A stretch of DNA of 64,000 nucleotides from RGIG5472 sp051867615 (GTDB lineage: Bacteria > Bacillota > Clostridia > Oscillospirales > Oscillospiraceae): the NCBI GenBank assembly GCA_051867615.1, contig JBJDYU010000012.1, positions 1 through 64,000 of the forward strand, given 5' to 3'. The translations under genes and the position numbers were made by a program. The notes under the pieces are model-generated. The model searched no databases, had not been told where the DNA came from, and saw only the letters and a list, made by a program, of their open reading frames with translations. Below, in pieces: positions 16,203 to 25,566 of this stretch. Position 1 is the stretch's first letter, and every line of letters begins with the position of its first letter.

Positions 16203-17618
16203 ATGGATAAGAGAACAGACGTGGTCATCATCGGCGCGGGCCCGGCGGGCATCTTCACCGCCATGGAAATGCTGCGCAAGGGAAGTCGGCAGAAAATTTT
16301 GCTGGTGGAGAAGGGCGCGGCGGTGGAAAACCGCCACTGTCCCAAGGACAGGGCCAAAAAGTGCCTGAACTGCAAGCCCTACTGCCATATCACCACCGGC
16401 TTTTCAGGCGCCGGCGCCTTTTCCGACGGCAAGCTCTCCCTCTCCTCGGAGGTGGGCGGCTCGCTGCCGGAGCTGATCGGTGACGAGCTGGCGCAGGAGA
16501 CTATTGCATACGCGGATAAGATTTACCTCGAGTTCGGCGCGGACGAACACGTGGAGGGCCTTGGCAACGAGGAGGAGAAAAAGCAGATCCGTCTCAGGGC
16601 CATCCACGCGGGACTGAAGCTGGTGGACTGCCCCATCCGCCACATGGGCACGGAAAAGGCCCAGCAGATCTATTACGGCATCGAGCAGTACCTGCTGCAA
16701 AACGGCGTGGAGATTCTGTTCGGCTATGAGTGCGTGGACCTGGTGCTGGAGGGGGAGTGCTGCAAGGGCGTGAACCTCCGCAGGGGAAGCGAGGAGCTGT
16801 TCGTGGAGGCCAAGCGCACCGTGGTGGCCACGGGCCGCCGGGGCGCGGACTGGCTGGAGAAGATCTGCGAGGGCCACGGCATCGCCCATCAGCCCGGCAC
16901 GGTGGATATCGGCGTCCGGGTGGAGGTCCGCAACGAGGTCATGGAAAAGGTGAACCGGGTGCTGTACGAGTCCAAGCTCGTGGGCTATCCCCAGCCCTTC
17001 AAGAACAAGGTGCGCACCTTCTGCCAGAATCCCGGCGGCTTTGTCAGTCAGGAGAACTACGACAACAATCTGGCGGTGGTCAACGGCCATTCCTTCAAGG
17101 AGCTGAAGTCCTCCAACACGAATCTGGCCATTCTGGTGTCGCACAACTTCTCCGTTCCCTTCAACCAGCCCATCGCCTACGCCCAGAAGGTGGGCGAGCT
17201 GACCAATATGCTGGCCAACGGGCAGATCCTGGTGCAGCGCTTCGGCGACATTCTGGACGGCAAGCGCACCTGGGCCAAGGAGCTGGCCCAGTCCAACATC
17301 CGGCCCACGCTGCCGGACGCGGTGGCGGGCGACATCACCGCCGCCATGCCCTACCGCGCCATGGTGAACATCATCAATTTCATGAAGGCCATGGACGTGG
17401 TGGTGCCGGGCTTCGCCGCGTATGAGACGCTGCTGTACTCCCCGGAGCTGAAGTTCTATTCCAACCGCGTGAAGATGGACGAGCATTTCAACACCAACAT
17501 CGCGGGGCTGCACTGCCTGGGCGATTCCAGCGGCTGGACCCGGGGCTTGATGATGGCCTCCGTCATGGGCGTGCTCATGGGCCGGGAGATCGTGGCGGCG
17601 GAGCAGGCGGAAGCATAA
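16203..17618 (+). CDS. NAD(P)/FAD-dependent oxidoreductase with Cys-rich motif
   Basis: Flavoprotein of 471 residues with an N-terminal Rossmann FAD site, VVIIGAGPAGIFTAMEM. A cysteine-rich stretch CPKDRAKKCLNCKPYC (about residues 43-58) is followed by GFSGAGAFSDGKL. This is typical of a widespread Firmicutes family annotated only as NAD(P)/FAD-dependent oxidoreductase; the four cysteines could hold a metal or Fe-S centre. The C-terminal GLHCLGDSSGWTRGLMMASV is the second dinucleotide-binding signature. The substrate is unknown. It is inserted between era and yqzL-recO, 31 nt after era, so probably cotranscribed. Confidence 0.85.
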   Translation: MDKRTDVVIIGAGPAGIFTAMEMLRKGSRQKILLVEKGAAVENRHCPKDRAKKCLNCKPYCHITTGFSGAGAFSDGKLSLSSEVGGSLPELIGDELAQETIAYADKIYLEFGADEHVEGLGNEEEKKQIRLRAIHAGLKLVDCPIRHMGTEKAQQIYYGIEQYLLQNGVEILFGYECVDLVLEGECCKGVNLRRGSEELFVEAKRTVVATGRRGADWLEKICEGHGIAHQPGTVDIGVRVEVRNEVMEKVNRVLYESKLVGYPQPFKNKVRTFCQNPGGFVSQENYDNNLAVVNGHSFKELKSSNTNLAILVSHNFSVPFNQPIAYAQKVGELTNMLANGQILVQRFGDILDGKRTWAKELAQSNIRPTLPDAVAGDITAAMPYRAMVNIINFMKAMDVVVPGFAAYETLLYSPELKFYSNRVKMDEHFNTNIAGLHCLGDSSGWTRGLMMASVMGVLMGREIVAAEQAEA

Positions 17619-17691
17619 ATTGGCATGAGTAGACCGGCGGCGTCCGGCGGAAGCTATCCTCAGACACAAAACTCTGAGGAGGGTGAGGCGT

Positions 17692-17796
17692 ATGGACGCG
17701 GCCGTGTGCTGGCGTATCTTTCAGATGACCGGCGCGCCGGAGTACTATGTGCTGTACCGGCACATGATGCCGGAGGAGCCGCCGGGGGAGGCGTGA
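17692..17796 (+). CDS. yqzL: YqzL family mini-protein
   Basis: Thirty-four residues starting MDAAVCWRIFQMTG and continuing APEYYVLYRHM, with GAGGAGGG 8 nt before the ATG. The core (aromatic residue, TG, E-x-Y, LY) matches YqzL, a 35-50 residue protein of unknown function encoded between era and recO in Firmicutes, and the position is exactly that. It overlaps no other gene and is easily missed because of its size. Confidence 0.8.
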   Translation: MDAAVCWRIFQMTGAPEYYVLYRHMMPEEPPGEA

Positions 17797-17827
17797 GCGT
17801 CCCCGGCGCGGAGCGGGGAGCATTGGG

Positions 17828-18571
17828 ATGGCGGTATACGAGGTGTTTCGCGGTCTGGTGCTGCGCCAGACGGAGACAAAGGAAGCCGACAAAATTCTGA
17901 CGGTGCTGACGGCGGAAAAGGGCAAGCTCTCGGTCATCGCCCGGGGAGCCCGCCGCCGGGGCAGCCGTCTCGCCGCGGCGGCGCAGCTGCTGGTCTATTC
18001 GGAAATGACGGCCTATCAGAGCCGTGACTGGTATATGCTGACGGAGGCCTCCACCCTCCAGCTTTTCCCCGGCCTGCGGACGGATGTGGAGCGCCTGGCT
18101 CTCGCGAGCTATTTCGCGGAGCTGACGGAGACGGTGACGCAGGAGGGGGAACCGGCGGGAGAGCTGCTGCCGCTGCTGCTCAACGCCCTCTATGCCTTGG
18201 GGGAGCTGAAAAAGCCGCCCATGCAGGTGAAGGCCGCCTTTGAGCTGCGGCTGCTGTCCCTCTCGGGCTTCGCGCCCATGCTGGAGGGCTGCGTCCGCTG
18301 CGGCGCGGCGGTGGAAGATGGCGCGCTGCTGGATGTGGCGGCGGGCTGCGTCCTCTGCCCCGATTGCGGCGCGCAGGGCTTCGGCCTGCGGCCCCTCTCC
18401 GGCGCGGCTCTTGCCGCAGCAAGGCATATCGTGGGCTGCGAAGCGAAGAAGCTTTACGCTTTTTCCCTGCCGGAGGAGGACCTGCGGCAGCTCTCGCTTG
18501 CCTGCGAGGACTTTTGCCTGACGCAGCTGGAGCGCCGCTTCCGCACGCTGGATTTCTATAAATCCCTGTAA
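17828..18571 (+). CDS. recO: DNA repair protein RecO
   Basis: Recombination mediator that loads RecA with RecF/RecR; 247 residues. The N-terminal OB fold has VFRGLVLRQTETKEADKILT and 'LSVIARGARR'. The central zinc finger CVRCGAA...CVLCPDC carries four cysteines spaced as in Gram-positive RecO. It follows yqzL by 31 nt. GCGGGGAG is a weak ribosome binding site for the ATG at 17828. Confidence 0.95.
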   Translation: MAVYEVFRGLVLRQTETKEADKILTVLTAEKGKLSVIARGARRRGSRLAAAAQLLVYSEMTAYQSRDWYMLTEASTLQLFPGLRTDVERLALASYFAELTETVTQEGEPAGELLPLLLNALYALGELKKPPMQVKAAFELRLLSLSGFAPMLEGCVRCGAAVEDGALLDVAAGCVLCPDCGAQGFGLRPLSGAALAAARHIVGCEAKKLYAFSLPEEDLRQLSLACEDFCLTQLERRFRTLDFYKSL

Positions 18572-18657
18572 ATTCGACAACTTACAGTAGTATTTTGCAC
18601 TTATACTACATACCGTATTCGCTGAGCCGCCTTTTCGGCGGGCATGGGAGAATCGCT

Positions 18658-21045
18658 ATGACGGATATGTTTGAAAAATCCATGGAAAAGCTGGAGCTGC
18701 CCCGGGTGCTGGAGCTGCTGGCCCAGCTGGCCGTGAGCGACGCGGCCAAGGCCAAGGCCCGGGCGCTGCGTCCGGAGACGGAGCGCGCCGAGGTGCTGCG
18801 GCTGCAGGAGGAGACGGAGGCGGCCAAGGGCTTCATCGGCCTGCGGGGCAGCCCGTCCTTCGCCGGGGTGAAGGACGTGGGAGAGGCGCTGGACCGGGCG
18901 GATAGAGGCGGTATGCTGAACACCCGGGAGCTGCTGGATATCGCGGGGCTGCTCACCGCCGCCCGGCGGGCGTCGGAGTATCTGGAGGCCGCCAGCAGCC
19001 ACAAGACGGTGCTGGACCAGCTGTTTTTGTCCCTCCGCCCCCAGAAATATCTGGAGGAACACATTCACGCCTGTATTTTGAGCGAGGATGAGATCGCGGA
19101 CGGCGCCAGCGCGGAACTGGCGGACATCCGGCGGCATATGCGGGCCGCGGCGGCGAAAAGCCGCGCCATCCTGCAGAAGATCGTCTCCTCCCCGAGCTAC
19201 GCCCGCATTCTGCAGGAGAGCCTTGTGACGGAGCGCAACGGCCGCTTCGTGGTGCCGGTGAAGGCCGAGTGCCGGGGCGAGATGCCGGGACTGGTGCACG
19301 ACGTGTCCTCCTCCGGAGCCACGGTGTTCGTGGAGCCCCTGAGCGTGGTGCAGGCGAACAACGAGCTGCGGGAGCTGGAGAGCAAGGAGAAAAAGGAGAT
19401 CGAGCGCATCCTGCGCCTTCTCAGCGCCGAGGCCGCGGGAGCGAGGGAGCAGACGCTCTGGAACTACAACGTGCTGGTGCAGCTGGATCTGATCTTCTCC
19501 AAGGGGGAGCTCGCCTACAAGATGAAGGGCGTGCAGCCGGAGCTCACGGGCGGCAGCAGCATCGTGCTGCGCCGGGCGCGGCATCCGCTGCTGGACAGCG
19601 CCAAGGCCGTGCCGATCTCGGTGGAGCTGGGGCGGCGCTTCGATACCCTTGTCATCACCGGCCCCAACACCGGCGGCAAGACCGTGACGCTGAAGACGCT
19701 GGGCCTGCTGACCCTCATGGCCCAGTGCGGTTTGCAGATCCCGGCGGACGACGGCAGCAGCCTCGGCGTGTTCGACCGGGTGCTGGCGGACGTGGGAGAC
19801 GAGCAGAGCATCGAGCAGAGCCTTTCCACCTTCTCCGCCCATATGGTGAACATCGTGCAGATCATGGAGGAGGCGGGCGAACGGAGCCTTGTCCTCTTTG
19901 ACGAGCTGGGGGCGGGCACCGACCCGGTGGAGGGCGCGGCCCTCGCCATCGCCATCATCGAGAGCATCCGGGAGAAGGGGGCCAAGGCCGCCGCCACCAC
20001 CCACTACGCGGAGCTGAAGACCTACGCCATGACCACGGAGGGGGTGGAGAACGCCTCCTGCGAGTTCGACGTGGAGACCCTCCGGCCCACCTACCGCCTG
20101 CTCATCGGCGTGCCGGGCAAGTCCAACGCCTTTGCCATCTCCCGGCGGCTGGGTCTGGAGGAGTACGTCATCGACCGGGCGCGACAGCAGATGGGGAGCG
20201 ACAGCCTGCGCTTTGAGGACGTGCTGACGGAGCTGGAGCGCAAGCGTCAGGCGCTGGAAAAGGAGCAGGCGGAGACGGAGCGGCTGCGCCTGCAGCGGGA
20301 GGAGGACGCCCGCAAGGCCCGGGAATTCCGCGAGCAGATGGAGCGGGCCCGGGACAACGCCCGGAAAAAGGGCGAGAGCGAGGCCAAGCGTCTGCTGCAG
20401 GAGGCCCGCAGCGCCACGGATCAGGTGTTTCAGGAGCTGAAGGAGCTGCGTCGGCAGCAGGAAAAGGAGCAGAGCTGGCAGGCGGTGAACGAGAGCCGCG
20501 TGGAGCTGCGTTCCCAGCTGAACGCTTTGGAGGAGCGCATCGGCCACCGGGAGGAGGACAGCGAGCCCATCCCCAAGCCCAGCCGTCCCATCCGGGCGGG
20601 AGACCGGGTGGAGTTTCCCGGCGTCCGCACCGCGGCGGAGGTGGTGAGCGTCAAGGACGGCGTGCTGACCCTTCGCGCGGGCAGCATGAAGCTCACGGCC
20701 AAGGCCGACGAGGTGCGCCTGATCGAGGAGGCGGAGCTGCCGAAACCGAAAAAACCGGCCCAAAGCCATCTCGGCGGCGTGCGGGTCATCGGCAGCGTCC
20801 GGGCCGCGTCGGAGCTGGATATCCGGGGCATGGACTCCCTGGAGGCGGAGGCGGTGGTCTCCCAGTACCTGGACAGCGCGGTGATGGGCAAGCTCAACAC
20901 CGTCACCATCATCCACGGTAAGGGCACCGGCGTACTGCGCAAGGCCGTGCAGCAGATGCTGCGGCGTGACCCGCGGGTCAAGAGCTTCCGCCTGGGCGTT
21001 TACGGCGAAGGCGAGGCCGGCGTGACAGTGGTGGAGCTGAAGTGA
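18658..21045 (+). CDS. mutS2: Endonuclease MutS2
   Basis: MutS paralogue of 795 residues that acts on recombination intermediates and on collided ribosomes. The core domains lead to Walker A ITGPNTGGKTVTLKTLG, signature STFSAHM and Walker B LVLFDELGAGTDP. A long Glu/Arg-rich coiled coil (about residues 515-640) follows. The C-terminal Smr nuclease domain shows LDIRGMDSLEAEAVVSQYLD and TIIHGKGTGVLR. I chose the ATG at 18658 with GGGAG 7 nt upstream; an in-frame ATG about 20 codons earlier lacks a site. The 86-nt gap after recO may contain its own promoter. Confidence 0.95.
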   Translation: MTDMFEKSMEKLELPRVLELLAQLAVSDAAKAKARALRPETERAEVLRLQEETEAAKGFIGLRGSPSFAGVKDVGEALDRADRGGMLNTRELLDIAGLLTAARRASEYLEAASSHKTVLDQLFLSLRPQKYLEEHIHACILSEDEIADGASAELADIRRHMRAAAAKSRAILQKIVSSPSYARILQESLVTERNGRFVVPVKAECRGEMPGLVHDVSSSGATVFVEPLSVVQANNELRELESKEKKEIERILRLLSAEAAGAREQTLWNYNVLVQLDLIFSKGELAYKMKGVQPELTGGSSIVLRRARHPLLDSAKAVPISVELGRRFDTLVITGPNTGGKTVTLKTLGLLTLMAQCGLQIPADDGSSLGVFDRVLADVGDEQSIEQSLSTFSAHMVNIVQIMEEAGERSLVLFDELGAGTDPVEGAALAIAIIESIREKGAKAAATTHYAELKTYAMTTEGVENASCEFDVETLRPTYRLLIGVPGKSNAFAISRRLGLEEYVIDRARQQMGSDSLRFEDVLTELERKRQALEKEQAETERLRLQREEDARKAREFREQMERARDNARKKGESEAKRLLQEARSATDQVFQELKELRRQQEKEQSWQAVNESRVELRSQLNALEERIGHREEDSEPIPKPSRPIRAGDRVEFPGVRTAAEVVSVKDGVLTLRAGSMKLTAKADEVRLIEEAELPKPKKPAQSHLGGVRVIGSVRAASELDIRGMDSLEAEAVVSQYLDSAVMGKLNTVTIIHGKGTGVLRKAVQQMLRRDPRVKSFRLGVYGEGEAGVTVVELK

Positions 21046-21188
21046 GCCTCCGCCGGAAAGCGCGAAAAAGTGGCGAAAATGACGCCGTTTTGCTTGAATT
21101 TTACGACAAGAAACAAGGTTTTGGCCATTTTGTATGAAACGATTGCAACCCTCACGGCGGAAATACCGGAATTTGTGAAAAAACGACA

Positions 21189-21217
21189 TTGACGTTGGGG
21201 GGAGAATTTCGTATCAT
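21189..21217 (+). promoter_or_regulatory. Promoter of the HPr gene
   Basis: TTGACG (21189-21194), 17-nt spacer, TATCAT (21212-21217). Confidence 0.75.
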
Positions 21218-21257
21218 GTTAACAGAGTGCCGGAATGTGTGAAAAGGAGATATGACT

Positions 21258-21521
21258 ATGTATACGCAGGAAGTCACCGTCACCAACGAGGTTGGTCTGC
21301 ACGCGAAACCCGCTACGTATTTTATCCAGAAGGCGAACGAATTCCAGAGCGGCATTTGGGTCGAGAAGGATGAGCGCCGTGTCAACGCCAAGAGCCTGCT
21401 GGGCGTGCTGTCTCTCGGCATCGTCCAGGGTACGGCCATCACCCTGATCGCCGACGGCTCCGACGAGGAAGCCGCCGTGAAGGCGCTGGCGGAGCTGGTC
21501 AACAGCGGTTTGGAAAAGTAA
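21258..21521 (+). CDS. ptsH: HPr-family phosphocarrier protein
   Basis: Small PTS phosphocarrier. With the ATG at 21258 the active-site histidine in GLHAKPA is residue 15 and the regulatory serine in NAKSLLGVLSLGI is residue 46, exactly as in canonical HPr, so I prefer it over the ATG two codons upstream. AAGGAG lies 8 nt before it. Both residues present means it can take part in PEP transfer and in HprK-Ser46-P/CcpA signalling. It stands alone, with its own promoter and terminator and no ptsI beside it, a common situation in Clostridia. Confidence 0.9.
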   Translation: MYTQEVTVTNEVGLHAKPATYFIQKANEFQSGIWVEKDERRVNAKSLLGVLSLGIVQGTAITLIADGSDEEAAVKALAELVNSGLEK

Positions 21522-21537
21522 AAATCCACTATGCCGG

Positions 21538-21566
21538 AAAGGCTGCCCGCTTGGGCAGCCTTTTTT
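21538..21566 (+). terminator. Terminator of the HPr gene
   Basis: AAAGGCTGCCC/GGGCAGCCTTT stem with GCTT loop and T-run. Confidence 0.9.
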
Positions 21567-21663
21567 CGCTGCGCCGCGCCGCGTCCTTTTTCCGGTGGAC
21601 GCGGGCGGCGTTTTCTGCTACACTGGATACTGCATATGACGCTGAAAGCGGGAGGGAGAGCCT

Positions 21664-22095
21664 ATGGACATCTGGGAGAAGCTATATGAAGCGGCAAGGG
21701 AGCAGTACCATCCGGAGGAGGTCTCCCCCTTTCTCTATGTGCACCATGTGGTGTGCGCGCTGGAGAGCGGGAGCGGCAAAATCTACACCGGCTTTTGCAT
21801 CGAGAGCTGCAGCGGCGTGATGGACCTCTGCGCGGAGCGGGTGGCCGCGCTGCGTATGTATGCCGAGAGCGGCGAGCGGGTGGTAAAGCGCCTCATCGCC
21901 TTTCGCGACAGGGCTCCGGACGGGGCGGGGAGCGGTATGCCCTGCGGCGCCTGCCGGGAGTTTTTTATGCAGCTCGCGCGGGAGAACCGCGATATGGAGA
22001 TCATGGTGGACTACGCCCGGCGTGAGACCGTCACGCTCCGCGAGCTGCTGCCCGCCTGGTGGGGCGATGAACGGTATGAGCAGGAGCGCCGGTAA
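21664..22095 (+). CDS. Cytidine deaminase-like zinc protein
   Basis: A 143-residue protein of the CDA fold: the zinc motifs are DLCAERVAAL (Cys-Ala-Glu) and MPCGACREFF (PCxxC). It differs from the true cdd gene at 35693-36082 in its N-terminus, where VCALESGSGKIYTGFCIES replaces the pyrimidine-nucleoside pocket sequence. It is therefore probably a blasticidin-deaminase-like or otherwise specialised relative. The substrate is unknown. The downstream gene is uvrC, 43 nt away, possibly cotranscribed. Confidence 0.75.
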   Translation: MDIWEKLYEAAREQYHPEEVSPFLYVHHVVCALESGSGKIYTGFCIESCSGVMDLCAERVAALRMYAESGERVVKRLIAFRDRAPDGAGSGMPCGACREFFMQLARENRDMEIMVDYARRETVTLRELLPAWWGDERYEQERR

Positions 22096-22138
22096 ACGGC
22101 GCTCCGCCTGAAGCGCATGGGAAAGGAGGCGGAGGAGC

Positions 22139-23965
22139 ATGACGAAGGACGAGCTGCGGGAAAAGGCCAACGAGCTGCCCCTGTCCCCGGGGGTCTACCT
22201 GATGCTGGACAAGAGCGGCACGGTGATCTATGTGGGCAAGGCGAAAAAGCTGAAAAACCGGGTGAGCCAGTATTTCCGGGAGGACGCCTCCCACGCGCTG
22301 AAGACCCGGCTCATGGTGGAGCAGGTGCGCGAATTCGACACCATCCTCGTCTCCTCGGAGTTTGAGGCGCTGGTGCTGGAAAACTCCCTCATCAAGCGCC
22401 ACCAGCCACGTTACAATATCCTTTTGAAGGACGACAAGGGCTATCCCTTTGTGCGTCTGGGGGGCGGAGAGTATCCGCGCTTCACGCTGGTGAACCGTGT
22501 GGCGGCGGACGGGGCGCGGTACTTCGGCCCCTTCGGCGGGCGGCATGACACCCGCCTGGCCCTGGATGCGGTGGCAAACGCCCTGAAGCTCCCCACCTGC
22601 CGGCGGGAGTTTCCCCGGGATATCGGCAAAGAGCGGCCCTGCCTCAACTTCCACATGGGCCGCTGCGACGGCTTCTGCCGCCCCTGCATGACGGCGGAGG
22701 AGTACCGCCGCCGCATGGAGCAGGCGGTGCTGCTGCTGGAGGGGAAGCTCAGGCAGGTGACGAAGCCTCTGGAGGAGGAGATGGCCCGGGAGTCGGAGGC
22801 GCTGCACTTTGAGCGCTGCGCCGCCCTGCGGGACACCATCGCCGCCATCGAGGTGCTGGGGAACCGGCAGAAGGTCATCGCCGGCGTCTGCGCGGACACC
22901 CACATCTGGGGCCTGTACCGGGGCGACGTGAAGTGGGCCTGCGCCGTTTTGTATATCAAGGACGGCGCCCTCACCGGCAAGGAAACGCGGGTGTTCGACG
23001 TGCCGGTGGAGGAAACGGCGGAGGCGGTGCTGGGGACGTTACTCAACCAGTATTACCTCACCCGTGGCGCGCTGCCGAAGGAAATACTGCTCCCTCTTGC
23101 GCCGGAGGAGCTGGAGAGCCTTGCCGCCGCCTTTACCGAAAAGGCCGGGCGGAGGGTCTATGTCCGCACGCCCCTGCGTGGCGAGAAAGCGGAGCTGCTC
23201 GCCATGGCGGAGCGCAACGCCAGAGAGGAGGCGGAGCACGCCACCGGCGAGGCGGAGCGGCGCAGCCGGACGCTGGAGCTGCTGGGGAAGTACATGGGCC
23301 TGACGGAAGCGCCCCGGCGGCTGGAGTCCTACGATATCTCCAACACCGGCGGTGACGATATCGTGGCCTCCATGGTGGTGTCGGAGGACGGGAAATTCGT
23401 CAAGGGCGAATACCGGAAATTCCGGATCAAAAGCGTCTCCGGCGCGCCGGACGACTACGCCTCCATGCACGAGGCGCTGTCGCGCCGCTTTCAGCGCTAC
23501 CTGCAGGGGGACGAAAAGTTCTCCCGCCTGCCGGACGCGCTGCTCATCGACGGCGGCGAGACCCACGCCGCCGTGGCGGAGGCGGTGCTGCGCGAGACAG
23601 GGCTTGTCATCCCCGTGTTCGGCATGGTGAAGGACGACCGCCACCGCACCCGGGCGCTCATCACGGCGGAGGGCCGGGAGATCGGCATCAGCGGCAACGA
23701 GGCGGTGTTCAGCTTCGTGGGCCGCATTCAGGAGGAGACCCACCGCTTTGCCGTGACCTTCCACCACAAGGTCCATGGGAAGCGGGCTGTGGCCTCCCGG
23801 CTGGACGCCATTCCGGGCATCGGAAAGACGAGGAAAGCCGCGCTGCTGCGGCGCTTTGGCAGTGTGAAGGCCGTGGCCGCCGCGTCGAGGGAGGAGCTGC
23901 AGGCGGTGCTGCCGCGTCCGGCGGCGGAGGCGGTCTATGAGAGCTTCCACGGCGAAGCAAAATAA
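22139..23965 (+). CDS. uvrC: Excinuclease ABC subunit C
   Basis: Nuclease subunit of nucleotide excision repair, 608 residues. An N-terminal GIY-YIG domain (SPGVYLMLDKSGTVIYVGKA) makes the 3' cut. A UvrB-binding helix pair follows (MARESEALHFERCAALRD). The RNase H-like domain for the 5' cut carries YDISNTGGDDIVASMVV and LIDGGETHAAVAEAVL. C-terminal helix-hairpin-helix motifs include LDAIPGIGKTRKAALLRRFG. A GGAGGCGGAGGAG stretch precedes the start. It ends at a strong terminator. Confidence 0.97.
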   Translation: MTKDELREKANELPLSPGVYLMLDKSGTVIYVGKAKKLKNRVSQYFREDASHALKTRLMVEQVREFDTILVSSEFEALVLENSLIKRHQPRYNILLKDDKGYPFVRLGGGEYPRFTLVNRVAADGARYFGPFGGRHDTRLALDAVANALKLPTCRREFPRDIGKERPCLNFHMGRCDGFCRPCMTAEEYRRRMEQAVLLLEGKLRQVTKPLEEEMARESEALHFERCAALRDTIAAIEVLGNRQKVIAGVCADTHIWGLYRGDVKWACAVLYIKDGALTGKETRVFDVPVEETAEAVLGTLLNQYYLTRGALPKEILLPLAPEELESLAAAFTEKAGRRVYVRTPLRGEKAELLAMAERNAREEAEHATGEAERRSRTLELLGKYMGLTEAPRRLESYDISNTGGDDIVASMVVSEDGKFVKGEYRKFRIKSVSGAPDDYASMHEALSRRFQRYLQGDEKFSRLPDALLIDGGETHAAVAEAVLRETGLVIPVFGMVKDDRHRTRALITAEGREIGISGNEAVFSFVGRIQEETHRFAVTFHHKVHGKRAVASRLDAIPGIGKTRKAALLRRFGSVKAVAAASREELQAVLPRPAAEAVYESFHGEAK

Positions 23966-23973
23966 GCGCCCAG

Positions 23974-24001
23974 GCCCCGCCGGAAAACGGCGGGGCTTTT
24001 T
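23974..24001 (+). terminator. Terminator of uvrC
   Basis: GCCCCGCCG/CGGCGGGGC stem with GAAAA loop and TTTTT tail. Confidence 0.9.
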
Positions 24002-24171
24002 CAGGAAAGTATTGCCGCAAAAATCCGTGTCAGCGGTTGCTATTTATCGAAAAAACATATATAATCGATTTATAAAGAAAAGCTTTGCCCAGCGCCCGGA
24101 GACCGGGCCGGACGGCGGGGCGGAAGAATACTCCGCCGCGAGAGCGCGGCGGTGAACAAGGAGTCTCAGAC

Positions 24172-25566
24172 ATGGCGGAAAAGAACGAGATTTTGCGGAG
24201 CATCCCCAAGATGGACGAGCTGCTGCGCCTGCCGGCGCTGGCGGCGCTGATGGAGTCGTCGGCCCCGGCCACGGTGACGGAGGCGGCCCGGGAGACGGTG
24301 GAGACCTTCCGCCGTCAGGTCCTGGCGGGGGAGGTCACGGAGCGGATCTACGCGGAGGAGCTGGCGCAGCGCGTCATCCGGCGGGTGCGGGAGCTGGAAC
24401 AGCCCTGCTTCCGTCCCATCATCAACGCCACGGGCATCTCCCTGCACACGAATCTGGGCCGCGCCTGCCTGTCCAAACGCGCGGCGGACGCGGTGCATGG
24501 CGTGGTGAGCCGCTATACCAATCTGGAATACAACGTGGAGGAGGGCCGCCGCGGCAGCCGCTACGACCATGTGGAGAGCCTGCTGAAAAAGGTGACGGGG
24601 GCGGAGAGCGCGTTGGTGGTGAACAACAACGCCTCCGCCGTGCTGCTGGTCCTCTGTGCCATGGCGAACAAGGGCGAGGTGGTCTGCTCCCGCGGAGAGC
24701 TGGTGGAGATCGGCGGCGCCTTCCGGGTGCCGGAGATCATGGAGCAGTGCGGCTGCGTGCTGAAGGAGGTGGGCGCCACCAACAAGACCCACCTGAAGGA
24801 CTATGAAAAGGCCATCAGTGAGAACACCAAGGCATTGCTGAAGGTGCATACCAGCAATTTCAAGATCGTGGGCTTTACAGAGTCGGTATCCCTCGCGGAC
24901 ATGGTGCGGCTGGGCCATGAGCGGGGCCTTCCGGTCATCGAGGACCTTGGCAGCGGCTCGCTGGTGGACTTGGAGCAGTTCGGCATCCACGACGAGCCCA
25001 CGGTGCAGGCCTCCGTCCGCTCCGGGGTGGACGTGATCTCGTTCAGCGGCGATAAGCTGCTGGGCGGCCCGCAGGCGGGCATCATCATCGGTAAGAAGCA
25101 GTATATCGATATCATCAAGCGCCATCCCCTGAACCGGGCGGTGCGTGTGGACAAGATGACTCTGGCGGCGCTGGAGGCCACGCTGCGCAGCTACGCCGAG
25201 GGGGAGGAGACGGCGAAGCGGGAGATCCCCGTTCTCGCCATGCTGAGCGCGTCGCCCACGGAGCTTCGCACCAGAGCGGAATTTCTGGCCGCCCTCCTGC
25301 GGGAGAAGGGCGTGGCGTGCGAGGTCACGGCGGAGGAGGATCAGGTGGGCGGCGGCAGCGTCCCCACCCAGCTGCTGCCCACCTTCGCGGTGGCGCTCTC
25401 GCCGAAGAACATCAGCGTGGACACGCTGGAGGAGCGGCTGCGCCGGCGGGAGCTGCCCATCGTGGGGCGCATCCATGACGGGCGGTACCTGCTGAGCGTG
25501 CGCACCATGGACGAAAACGACTTCCCCTATACGGCGGAAGCGGTGAGAGAGGCGCTGGGCGTATGA
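24172..25566 (+). CDS. selA: L-seryl-tRNA(Sec) selenium transferase
   Basis: PLP enzyme that converts Ser-tRNA(Sec) to Sec-tRNA(Sec) with selenophosphate; 464 residues, normal length. The N-terminal tRNA-binding segment has ILRSIPKMDELL. The catalytic domain has INATGISLHTNLGRACLS and the PLP lysine in SFSGDKLLGGPQAG, Lys295 by my count, the same number as in E. coli SelA. AAGGAG lies upstream of the ATG at 24172. The stop overlaps the selB start (ATGA), so the two are translationally coupled. Confidence 0.97.
   Translation: MAEKNEILRSIPKMDELLRLPALAALMESSAPATVTEAARETVETFRRQVLAGEVTERIYAEELAQRVIRRVRELEQPCFRPIINATGISLHTNLGRACLSKRAADAVHGVVSRYTNLEYNVEEGRRGSRYDHVESLLKKVTGAESALVVNNNASAVLLVLCAMANKGEVVCSRGELVEIGGAFRVPEIMEQCGCVLKEVGATNKTHLKDYEKAISENTKALLKVHTSNFKIVGFTESVSLADMVRLGHERGLPVIEDLGSGSLVDLEQFGIHDEPTVQASVRSGVDVISFSGDKLLGGPQAGIIIGKKQYIDIIKRHPLNRAVRVDKMTLAALEATLRSYAEGEETAKREIPVLAMLSASPTELRTRAEFLAALLREKGVACEVTAEEDQVGGGSVPTQLLPTFAVALSPKNISVDTLEERLRRRELPIVGRIHDGRYLLSVRTMDENDFPYTAEAVREALGV

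Noticed and set aside
21103..21120. Possible cre (CcpA) site before HPr, TGAAACGATTGCAA near 21135.
   Set aside because: The spacing of the half-sites is one base too short for a cre consensus.
18601..21189. An 860-codon minus-strand frame opposite mutS2, and similar long frames opposite the ABC exporters, malQ and the flippase.
   Set aside because: Each lies exactly opposite a gene with complete motifs, starts without a ribosome binding site and shows the His/Gln/Arg-rich composition of antisense GC-rich frames.
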